Both the position numbers and the translations under genes were made by a program. Shown here one piece after another: positions 23,819 through 29,388 of a stretch of DNA of 37,117 nucleotides. The notes under the pieces are model-generated. The model had not been told where the DNA came from and ran no database searches. It worked only from the letters and a program-made list of their open reading frames with translations. Positions within the stretch are counted from its first letter, which is position 1. Each line of letters starts with the position of its first letter. The stretch comes from an uncultured Lachnospiraceae bacterium (GTDB lineage Bacteria; Bacillota; Clostridia; Lachnospirales; Lachnospiraceae), in contig CAJKGK010000029.1 in NCBI GenBank assembly GCA_905199445.1, positions 1 to 37,117 of the forward strand. The letters are read 5' to 3'.

Positions 23819-25150
23819 ATGATACGTGAATACTTAGAGCAAAATGTCTATGAAGCCCTGCAGAATCGGCTAATGCTCATTTTTGAAGAATTTGACAATA
23901 TTTATATTTCCTTTTCCGGCGGAAAAGACAGCGGCCTTCTTTTAAATCTTGTTCTGGACTATCAGAAAAAACACTATCCAAATCGAAAAATCGGCGTCTT
24001 TCATCAGGATTTCGAAGCACAGTATACCGTGACCACAGAATATGTAGAACGAACCTTTGAGCGAATCAAAGATGATGTTGAGCCTTACTGGGTATGCCTT
24101 CCAATGGCAACCCGTACAGCCCTTGGCAGCTACGAAATGTACTGGTATCCATGGGATGATAAAAAACAGGAGGCCTGGGTCAGACCCATGCCGCAAAAAG
24201 ACTATGTGATTCATCTGGGAAACAATCCAATGACCACTTATCGGTACAGAATGCATCAGGAAGATTTAGCCAAACAATTTGGCCGCTGGTACAGAATGTC
24301 CCACGGCAATAAAAAGACCATCTGCCTTCTGGGTATGAGGGCCGACGAATCCCTTCAGCGTTACAGCGGCTTTCTCAATAAGCGTTACGGTTATCAGGGC
24401 GAATGCTGGATCAGCCGCCAGTTTAAGGACGTGTGGTGTGCCTCGCCTTTATATGACTGGACACCGGCTGATATATGGCATGCCAACTATATATTTGGAT
24501 ATGATTATAACCATCTGTATGATCTTTACTACAAGGCCGGACTTAAGGTTTCACAGATGCGTGTGGCATCCCCATTTAACGATTATTCTCGTGATGCACT
24601 GAACCTTTACCGTGTCATTGACCCTGAGATATGGGTAAAACTTGTCGGACGTGTTCAGGGGGCCAATTTTGCCGCAATATATGGACGGACAAAGGCACTT
24701 GCCTACAGAAATGTTACATTGCCTGAAGGTCATACATGGAAATCCTACACCATGTTTCTTCTGGATACACTGCCAGCCAGACTGCGCAATAACTATGCCA
24801 AAAAATTTAATACATCCATCCAATTCTGGCATGAAACCGGCGGTGGCCTTGACGAAGATACAATCCGTGAGTTAGAAGAGCACGGATATCAGATCCGCAG
24901 AAACGGGGTATCCAATTACACATTGAATAAAAAATCCCGTGTTGTTTTTATCGGAAAAATTCCAGATGATACGGATGATATTAAATCCACCAAAGATATT
25001 CCCAGTTGGAAGCGCATGTGCTTCTGTATTTTAAAAAATGATCACATATGCCGTTTTATGGGCTTTGGAATGACCCGGCAGCAACAGCAGCGGATTGATC
25101 TGATCCGTCAAAAGTATAAGAGTATTGAGGAGATGGATTATGGAATTTAA
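23819..25150 (+). CDS. DUF3440/IbrA-like PAPS-reductase-fold protein
   Basis: IbrA-like proteins have a PP-loop ATP pyrophosphatase (PAPS reductase-like) domain and a C-terminal DUF3440 region. In E. coli the IbrA/IbrB pair is known to affect expression of eib surface genes, but its chemistry is unknown. The protein opens with MIREYLEQNVYEALQNRLML and has the PP-loop SGGKDS at residues 33-38, then VFHQDFEAQY, LLGMRADESLQRY and a C-terminal segment IPSWKRMCFCILKNDH. The start at 23819 (443 residues) is chosen because GGGGGA lies 6 bases before it and because the family begins near this point. In-frame ATGs at 23813 and 23735 are alternatives. The stop overlaps the next gene by 11 bases. No sulfate-assimilation genes accompany it, so reduction of PAPS is unlikely to be its job. 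Confidence 0.85.
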   Translation: MIREYLEQNVYEALQNRLMLIFEEFDNIYISFSGGKDSGLLLNLVLDYQKKHYPNRKIGVFHQDFEAQYTVTTEYVERTFERIKDDVEPYWVCLPMATRTALGSYEMYWYPWDDKKQEAWVRPMPQKDYVIHLGNNPMTTYRYRMHQEDLAKQFGRWYRMSHGNKKTICLLGMRADESLQRYSGFLNKRYGYQGECWISRQFKDVWCASPLYDWTPADIWHANYIFGYDYNHLYDLYYKAGLKVSQMRVASPFNDYSRDALNLYRVIDPEIWVKLVGRVQGANFAAIYGRTKALAYRNVTLPEGHTWKSYTMFLLDTLPARLRNNYAKKFNTSIQFWHETGGGLDEDTIRELEEHGYQIRRNGVSNYTLNKKSRVVFIGKIPDDTDDIKSTKDIPSWKRMCFCILKNDHICRFMGFGMTRQQQQRIDLIRQKYKSIEEMDYGI

Positions 25151-25661
25151 AAGTCCTGTCTATAATGTTATAGCTGTACCAATTGAAAAAATCAAACCAA
25201 ACACATATAACCCAAATTCAGTAGCTCCGCCGGAAATGAAACTGCTTTATGACAGTATTAAATCTGACGGCTATACAATGCCGATTGTCTGTTATTACGC
25301 CAAAGCCCAGGATTTATATATTATTGTCGATGGATTTCATCGATACAGAGTCATGTTGGAATATCCGGATATCTATGAAAGAGAAAAAGGAATGCTTCCG
25401 GTTTCTGTCATTGATAAACCACTGGATCAGCGCATGGCCAGTACAATCCGCCATAATCGGGCGCGAGGCAGCCATAATGTAGATCTGATGAGCAATATTG
25501 TAAAAGAACTCCATGAACTTGGTCGTTCAGATGCATGGATATCCAAACACCTTGGCATGGACCGGGATGAAATTCTAAGACTCAAGCAAATTACCGGTTT
25601 GGCGGCTTTATTTAAAGATGTAAAATTCGGCAAAGCCTGGCGTCCAACAGATGATGAATAA
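25140..25661 (+). CDS. ParB/Srx-domain protein, IbrB-like
   Basis: This is a 173-residue protein with a ParB/sulfiredoxin-fold N-terminal half. IKPNTYNPNSVAPPEMKLL and YDSIKSDGYTMPIVCY form the first motifs, and YIIVDGFHRYRVM carries the DGxHR-type catalytic/nucleotide motif. The C-terminal part (DAWISKHLGMDRDEILRLKQ) reads like a helix-turn-helix. It partners the PAPS-reductase-fold gene upstream, as IbrB does with IbrA. It is not a chromosome-partitioning ParB: no parA is present and it is too short. The start at 25140 is supported by GAGGAG 7 bases upstream, inside the previous gene; a TTG at 25125 is rejected. A long perfect hairpin terminator follows. Confidence 0.85.
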   Translation: MEFKSPVYNVIAVPIEKIKPNTYNPNSVAPPEMKLLYDSIKSDGYTMPIVCYYAKAQDLYIIVDGFHRYRVMLEYPDIYEREKGMLPVSVIDKPLDQRMASTIRHNRARGSHNVDLMSNIVKELHELGRSDAWISKHLGMDRDEILRLKQITGLAALFKDVKFGKAWRPTDDE

Positions 25662-25739
25662 AAATCTCTGCGCGTCACCGTTAACAGCCATGGACATAAA
25701 GTATTAACATCATAAAATTATTTATAAAGAACAAAAATT

Positions 25740-25820
25740 AAAAACAAAAATTCCGAAAAATATATTTGCATGTTAAAAATACAGCTGCATGTTTATGTTA
25801 TAACGGAATTTTTGTTTTTT
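25740..25820 (+). terminator. Long-stem terminator after the ibrB-like gene
   Basis: AAAAACAAAAATTCCG (25740-25755) and CGGAATTTTTGTTTTT (25804-25819) are perfect 16-bp complements around a 48-base loop, with the T-rich arm providing the U-tract. The loop holds two copies of TGCATGTT. The distance from the stop (78 bases) and long loop are unusual for a plain terminator, so another role is possible (see findings). Confidence 0.65.
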
Positions 25821-25975
25821 GTCATAATAAAGTGAAAATATCCAAATCCGTTCACGGTGATAGTACTTAATCAATCTCTGCGTCAAATACAGATTTATTG
25901 CGAAGATCTGCCAAAATAACAAAAAATCCATGAGTTGTGCCTTTTATATATAATCAAAGCCTTCATTTCTGTTTT
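25821..25975. other. AT-rich non-coding stretch before the recombinase
   Basis: The gap between the ibrB-like gene (stop 25661) and the recombinase start (26064) is 402 bases. Apart from the long hairpin (25740-25820), an inverted repeat (25976-26015) and a promoter (26016-26045), I see no gene in this part. A 10-base direct repeat AATCTCTGCG occurs at 25663-25672 and 25873-25882. An open frame from 25935 merges into the recombinase frame but crosses the promoter and is not accepted as coding. Confidence 0.5.
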
Positions 25976-26015
25976 TAATCTTTGCATTAAAGGCTTATCT
26001 TTCACGCAAAGATTA
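25976..26015. repeat. Perfect 10-bp inverted repeat abutting the recombinase promoter
   Basis: TAATCTTTGC (25976-25985) and GCAAAGATTA (26006-26015) are exact complements around 20 bases, ending at the base before the -35 TTGACT. The left flank and loop also contain AAGCCTT and AAGGCTT, which can pair in an alternative fold. It could be a binding site for a regulator or for the recombinase itself. Confidence 0.5.
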
Positions 26016-26045
26016 TTGACTTTTCTCTTATGTGTGACGTATAAT
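26016..26045 (+). promoter_or_regulatory. Sigma-A-like promoter of the recombinase gene
   Basis: TTGACT (26016-26021) and a perfect TATAAT (26040-26045) have an 18-base spacer. The predicted start of transcription falls about 12 bases before the ATG, right at the GAGGT ribosome site, leaving an unusually short leader. Confidence 0.6.
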
Positions 26046-26063
26046 GTTTCCGAGGTGTTGAAT

Positions 26064-27140
26064 ATGGATCAATTAACATACCATGAACAAATGAATATTG
26101 AAAATACAGTACGGCTTCGAAATATTCTCAGAGAGCTTCCTTTGTTTTGTAAAGATTATTTCCGGGCCATAGAACCTACAACGTCTTCCAAAACAAGAAT
26201 TTCCTATGCCTATGATCTGAGAATCTTTTTTAATTATCTGATCGAAAATAATCCGTTATACAAAGATTTCCAGTTAAAGGATTTCACCCTTGCCCATCTG
26301 GAACAACTGGAACCCGTAGATATTGAGGAATATCAGGAATACCTTAAGCTCTATGATATGGATCATCGAATGTTGACAAATACAGAAAAAGGCCTGGCCA
26401 GAAAAATGTCATCCCTTCGCAGTTTTTATAATTACTATTATAAGCACCGAATGATCAAAAACAATCCAGCTCAGCTGGTAGCCATGCCAAAGCTCCATGA
26501 AAAAGCCATTATCCGGCTGGATGTGGACGAGGTGGCCTCGCTCCTGGATTTTGTGGAAAACTGCGGCAGCCAGCTTAAGGGGCAGAAAAAAGCCTATTAT
26601 GAAAAAACCAAATACAGAGACCTGGCGATTATGACCCTCCTGCTCGGGACGGGAATCCGTGTTTCAGAATGTGTGGGGCTGGATCTGAATGACGTAGATT
26701 TTAAAAACAACTCAATTAAGGTTACCAGAAAAGGCGGCAATCAGATGTATGTCTATTTTGGTTCAGAAGTGGAATCTGCCCTCTATGATTATCTAAACCT
26801 GACTCGAAACATCACAGTTCCTTTGGCCGGACATGAAAACGCACTCTTCCTTTCTTCTCAGAAAAAACGCATCAGCGTTCGTACTGTTGAGGATCTGGTT
26901 AAAAAGTACGCCACGCAGGTCACGCCTAATAAACATATTACGCCGCATAAACTGAGAAGTACCTATGGCACCAATCTTTACAGAGAAACCGGGGACATCT
27001 ATCTTGTAGCCGATGTTCTTGGCCATAGAGATGTAAATACAACTAAAAAGCATTACGCCGCACTGGGTGATGAACGAAGACGCCAGGCTGCTTCTGCGGT
27101 GATCCTAAGAGAAAAACCGGAACCAGGCAAACCTTTATAA
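26064..27140 (+). CDS. Tyrosine recombinase, Xer-like (XerS-sized)
   Basis: This is a phage-integrase-fold site-specific recombinase of 358 residues. It has an N-terminal core-binding (SAM-like) domain with RISYAYDLRIFFNYLIENN and a catalytic domain containing Arg in LLLGTGIRVSECVGLDLNDV, Lys in KVTRKGGNQ, HxxR in HKLRSTYGTNLY, HRD in VLGHRDVNTTKKHY and the Tyr nucleophile in that last segment. Length and the long N-terminal domain resemble the single-protein XerS type of streptococci more than ~300-residue XerC/D; this is by eye only. No excisionase, phage or transposon genes adjoin it, favouring a housekeeping chromosome-dimer role. The start at 26064 is supported by CGAGGTG 7 bases upstream. 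A perfect palindrome follows its stop. Confidence 0.9.
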   Translation: MDQLTYHEQMNIENTVRLRNILRELPLFCKDYFRAIEPTTSSKTRISYAYDLRIFFNYLIENNPLYKDFQLKDFTLAHLEQLEPVDIEEYQEYLKLYDMDHRMLTNTEKGLARKMSSLRSFYNYYYKHRMIKNNPAQLVAMPKLHEKAIIRLDVDEVASLLDFVENCGSQLKGQKKAYYEKTKYRDLAIMTLLLGTGIRVSECVGLDLNDVDFKNNSIKVTRKGGNQMYVYFGSEVESALYDYLNLTRNITVPLAGHENALFLSSQKKRISVRTVEDLVKKYATQVTPNKHITPHKLRSTYGTNLYRETGDIYLVADVLGHRDVNTTKKHYAALGDERRRQAASAVILREKPEPGKPL

Positions 27141-27150
27141 TGCCGCCGCA

Positions 27151-27185
27151 TTTTGGTTTACATAAAAATATTATGTAAACCAAAA
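27151..27185. repeat. Perfect 15-5-15 palindrome, dif-like candidate
   Basis: TTTTGGTTTACATAA, five bases (AAATA), then the exact reverse complement TTATGTAAACCAAAA. The right arm contains TTATGTAAACC, which matches 10 of 11 bases of the XerD half-site TTATGTAAACT of the B. subtilis dif site as I recall it; the left arm is the same half-site inverted. Neither strand has a U-tract after the stem (both flanks read A), so a standard terminator is disfavoured. It starts 10 bases after the recombinase stop. The site function is inferred. Confidence 0.55.
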
Positions 27186-27277
27186 AATCAAATATAACCA
27201 GTCAACGCCTTTTTCTATACTCAACAAATACGTGTAATTAAATAAAAGACTTACGAAAGACGAGGATCAACTAAAAT

Positions 27278-28015
27278 ATGAAACTTCAACAATTATTAAG
27301 CTATACCCGCCGGGCCGTAGATGATTATCAGATGATTCAGGCCGGCGACAAAATCGCTGTAGGCATCTCTGGCGGCAAAGACAGTCTTGCACTTTTATAT
27401 GCACTTCATGGATTAAAACGCTTCTATCCCAATCCGTTTGAAATCGAGGCCATCACCGTAGATCTGGGCTATGAAGGCTTTGATTTGTCAGGAATTCAAA
27501 AGCTGTGCGATGATCTTGGTGTCAGATATACAATTGTCAAAACCGATATCGGAAAAATTATTTTTGAGGACAGAAAAGAAAAAAACCCCTGTGCCCTTTG
27601 TGCCAAAATGAGGAAAGGCGCCTTTAACGAAACCGCCAAATCTCTGGGATGCAACAAACTGGCTTACGGCCATCACAGAGATGATCTTGTTGAAACAATG
27701 CTGCTCTCTTTAATTTATGAAGGACGCTTCTTCTCCTTTTCTCCGGTGACCTACTTAGACCGAATGGATATTACATTAATCAGGCCTTTGATTTATGTTA
27801 CTGAAGCAGATGTGGTTGGATTCAAAAACAAATATCACTTACCGGTTTGCAAAAGCCCCTGTCCGGCCGATGGTTATACACGCCGTGAATACGCAAAAGA
27901 ATTGGCCCACCAGATTAATCAGGAAAACCCAGGTGCCATTGACCGCATGTTCAGCGCAATAATCAATGGAAATTTGCCGAGTTGGCCCAGAAAAACAGAA
28001 ATAACAAAGAAATAA
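27278..28015 (+). CDS. TtcA-like PP-loop ATPase (tRNA thiolation family)
   Basis: This 245-residue protein is of the TtcA/TilS superfamily; TtcA makes 2-thiocytidine at tRNA position 32 using ATP and a 4Fe-4S cluster. The PP-loop SGGKDS is at residues 31-36, a CALC pair at Cys105/Cys108, YGHHRDDLVETMLLSLIYEG follows, and a second pair occurs in CKSPCPADG (Cys191, Cys195). These Cys positions fit cluster-bearing TtcA-like enzymes, but several clostridial paralogues with unknown targets share them, so no gene symbol is given. The ribosome site (CGAGGATC) is 12 bases from the ATG. It is the second PP-loop enzyme within 4 kb; the two belong to different families. Confidence 0.85.
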   Translation: MKLQQLLSYTRRAVDDYQMIQAGDKIAVGISGGKDSLALLYALHGLKRFYPNPFEIEAITVDLGYEGFDLSGIQKLCDDLGVRYTIVKTDIGKIIFEDRKEKNPCALCAKMRKGAFNETAKSLGCNKLAYGHHRDDLVETMLLSLIYEGRFFSFSPVTYLDRMDITLIRPLIYVTEADVVGFKNKYHLPVCKSPCPADGYTRREYAKELAHQINQENPGAIDRMFSAIINGNLPSWPRKTEITKK

Positions 28016-28029
28016 TAAGCGAACGAACT

Positions 28030-28054
28030 GCCGGCCGGTATAAAACCGACCGGC
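28030..28054. terminator. GC-rich hairpin between convergent genes
   Basis: GCCGGCCGGT (28030-28039) pairs with ACCGACCGGC (28045-28054) with one mismatch. It lies 14 bases after the ttcA-like stop and touches the stop of the minus-strand gene. U-tracts are poor on both sides, so it may be a partial bidirectional terminator. Confidence 0.45.
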
Positions 28055-28380
28055 TATTCCATATCCATCGGCGCATCCGCATAATACGGGAGTACAAGGA
28101 GCTGTCCCGGATACAGCCGATCACTCTTCATCTGATTTGAATGCATAACTTCTTCTATATACGCTTCATGATTTTTATATTCCTTTGTCATATATTCATC
28201 TGCAATCGTCCACAGGGAATCTCCGCTCTGTACCACATATCCGGTAAAAAACTTCCGTTCATTCACCCTGAGATTCGTATCCGCTGACACCTTAAAGCCC
28301 TTAAGAACGGAACACATGGCAATAATAAATAAAATCACAATCACAGTTTTCAAAACACGTCTTTTCATTGCATAGCTCAT
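28054..28380 (-). CDS. YneA-like LysM protein, SOS-controlled division inhibitor candidate
   Basis: The product of 108 residues has one N-terminal membrane segment (LKTVIVILFIIAMCSVL) and a LysM domain (about residues 47-98: YVVQSGDSLWTIADEYM, LYPGQLLVLP). Size, layout and divergent position next to lexA match B. subtilis YneA, the SOS-induced suppressor of septation. Its promoter is a perfect TTGACA-N17-TATAAT with an SOS box inside the spacer. The longer frame to 28473 is rejected because it begins upstream of that promoter. The ATG at 28380 is chosen, with GGGAGG 11 bases before it. The family name is by analogy, since LysM sequences alone are not specific. Confidence 0.83.
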   Translation of the reverse strand: MSYAMKRRVLKTVIVILFIIAMCSVLKGFKVSADTNLRVNERKFFTGYVVQSGDSLWTIADEYMTKEYKNHEAYIEEVMHSNQMKSDRLYPGQLLVLPYYADAPMDME

Positions 28381-28407
28381 CTCGCAATTCGCCTCCCACC
28401 AAATAAA

Positions 28408-28421
28408 AGAACATTTGTTTG
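28408..28421. promoter_or_regulatory. Candidate LexA (SOS) box 1
   Basis: AGAACATTTGTTTG matches 11 of 14 positions of the Gram-positive SOS consensus CGAACATATGTTCG. It lies in the 5' leader of the yneA-like transcript. Confidence 0.5.
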
Positions 28422-28431
28422 CCATGCCTTC

Positions 28432-28460
28432 ATTATATAGAACATTCGTTCTTTTGTCAA
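28432..28460 (-). promoter_or_regulatory. Consensus promoter of the yneA-like gene
   Basis: On the minus strand TTGACA (28460-28455) and TATAAT (28437-28432) are perfect hexamers separated by 17 bases. SOS box 2 fills most of the spacer, so LexA binding would exclude RNA polymerase. Confidence 0.88.
28439..28452. promoter_or_regulatory. LexA (SOS) box 2 in the yneA-like promoter
   Basis: The core GAACATTCGTTC fits GAAC-N4-GTTC exactly. It lies between the -35 and -10 of the minus-strand promoter. Confidence 0.82.
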
Positions 28461-28479
28461 TAGATTTTAGCACAACTTT

Positions 28480-28493
28480 GAAACATATGTTTG
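28480..28493. promoter_or_regulatory. Candidate LexA (SOS) box 3
   Basis: The sequence contains the perfect palindrome AAACATATGTTT and matches the SOS consensus at 11 of 14 positions. It overlaps the start of the putative lexA -35. Confidence 0.6.
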
Positions 28494-28522
28494 CAAAAAT
28501 ATGTTCGTTATGTTATTATAAT
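28491..28522 (+). promoter_or_regulatory. Probable promoter of lexA
   Basis: TTGCAA (28491-28496) is followed after 17 bases by TATTAT (28514-28519); a perfect TATAAT overlaps at 28517-28522 with a 20-base spacer. SOS boxes 3 and 4 overlap the -35 and spacer, consistent with autorepression. Confidence 0.6.
28494..28507. promoter_or_regulatory. Candidate LexA (SOS) box 4
   Basis: CAAAAATATGTTCG matches 12 of 14 positions of the SOS consensus, with a perfect right half. It abuts box 3, so two LexA dimers could sit side by side on the lexA promoter. Confidence 0.6.
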
Positions 28523-28605
28523 AATGATATTGGGGACAAAGTGTCTTTTTGCCCCTGGAATCATAATAATTAAATTATATTTTTTCAGAGGAGGTCCGTT
28601 TCTTT

Positions 28606-29223
28606 ATGGCAAAAGGAAAAATCAGCCCCAAACAGCTTGAAATTCTTGAATATATAAAAAAACAAATCCTGGCGAAAGGCTACCCGCCTGCAGTCCGGGA
28701 AATATGTGAAGCCGTTCAGCTTCGTTCAACATCCAGTGTACATGCCCATCTGGAAACACTGGAACGTAATGGTTATATCCGACGGGATCCAACCAAACCC
28801 AGAGCCATTGAAATCGTTGATGACGACTTTGCACTGTCTCGCCGCGAGGTTGTCAATGTGCCCATTGTAGGCACAATTACTGCGGGTGAACCTATTTTGG
28901 CAGTGGAAAACATTCTGGACTATTTTCCTATTCCTGTTGAGCTTATGCCCAACGCTGAAGTTTTTATGCTTCAGGTTCGTGGTGACAGTATGATTAATTC
29001 CGGAATTTATGACGGTGATCACGTCATTGTTCAAAAACAGCCTACGGCAGACAACGGTGACAAAGTTGTAGCACTTCTGGGCGACAGCGCCACCGTCAAG
29101 ACGTTTTACAAGGAGAACGGCTATTATCGTCTCCAGCCGGAAAACGACACAATGGACCCCATTATCGTCAATTCTGTTGAAATCATCGGAAAAGTAATCG
29201 GACTGATGCGTTTAAGCATGTAA
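28606..29223 (+). CDS. lexA: LexA repressor
   Basis: LexA represses SOS genes and cleaves itself when RecA filaments form. The 205-residue protein has the N-terminal winged helix (ISPKQLEILEYIKKQ, PPAVREICEAVQLRSTSSVH) and the cleavage site Ala93-Gly94 in TITAGEPILA. The catalytic Ser128 is in VRGDSMI and Lys165 in SATVKTFY. The GAGGAGG site precedes the ATG. It is divergent from the yneA-like gene, with four candidate SOS boxes in the shared 225-base region, so it is probably autoregulated. A short GACA-AAG-TGTC hairpin with five T sits in its leader. Confidence 0.98.
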   Translation: MAKGKISPKQLEILEYIKKQILAKGYPPAVREICEAVQLRSTSSVHAHLETLERNGYIRRDPTKPRAIEIVDDDFALSRREVVNVPIVGTITAGEPILAVENILDYFPIPVELMPNAEVFMLQVRGDSMINSGIYDGDHVIVQKQPTADNGDKVVALLGDSATVKTFYKENGYYRLQPENDTMDPIIVNSVEIIGKVIGLMRLSM

Positions 29224-29236
29224 TCCGCCTGGTATA

Positions 29237-29261
29237 AATTAATTTAGTTTCTAAATTAATT
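29237..29261. repeat. AT-rich inverted repeat after lexA
   Basis: AATTAATTTAG and CTAAATTAATT are exact 11-bp complements with a TTT loop, 13 bases after the lexA stop. The weak A-T stem and lack of a T-run make it a poor terminator; it may be a protein site or part of a 3' structure. Confidence 0.4.
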
Positions 29262-29318
29262 CAAAATGCTTTTAATTTTCTCCATTTTACGTTATATTAA
29301 TATTTGCAAGTTTTAACA

Positions 29319-29350
29319 GTTGCCGACAGTAAATGTCGGCAACTTCTTTT
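29319..29350 (+). terminator. Intrinsic terminator just upstream of pfp
   Basis: GTTGCCGACA and TGTCGGCAAC form a perfect 10-bp stem with loop GTAAA, followed by TTCTTTT. It ends 38 bases before the pfp ATG. It may end the lexA transcript or, if the pfp promoter lies upstream, act as an attenuator. Confidence 0.82.
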
Positions 29351-29388
29351 GTGAATGAAACAATAAAACTTTTAGATAGGAGATTTCC

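Noticed and set aside
25140..25661. ParB-domain gene as a chromosome or plasmid partition system
   Set aside because: No parA or parS-like repeats, and it is too short; pairing with the PAPS-reductase-fold gene fits IbrB.
25935..26063. In-frame 43-codon extension of the recombinase
   Set aside because: It crosses the TTGACT/TATAAT promoter and the inverted repeat, has an odd Cys/Leu/Phe-rich sequence and no ribosome site; the start at 26064 has GAGGT.
26064..27140. Recombinase as a phage or integrative-element integrase
   Set aside because: No excisionase, relaxase, phage or tRNA attachment gene nearby; context is housekeeping, so a Xer-type role is favoured.
28381..28473. Longer N-terminus of the LysM protein
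   Set aside because: It would begin upstream of the consensus promoter and run through two SOS boxes.
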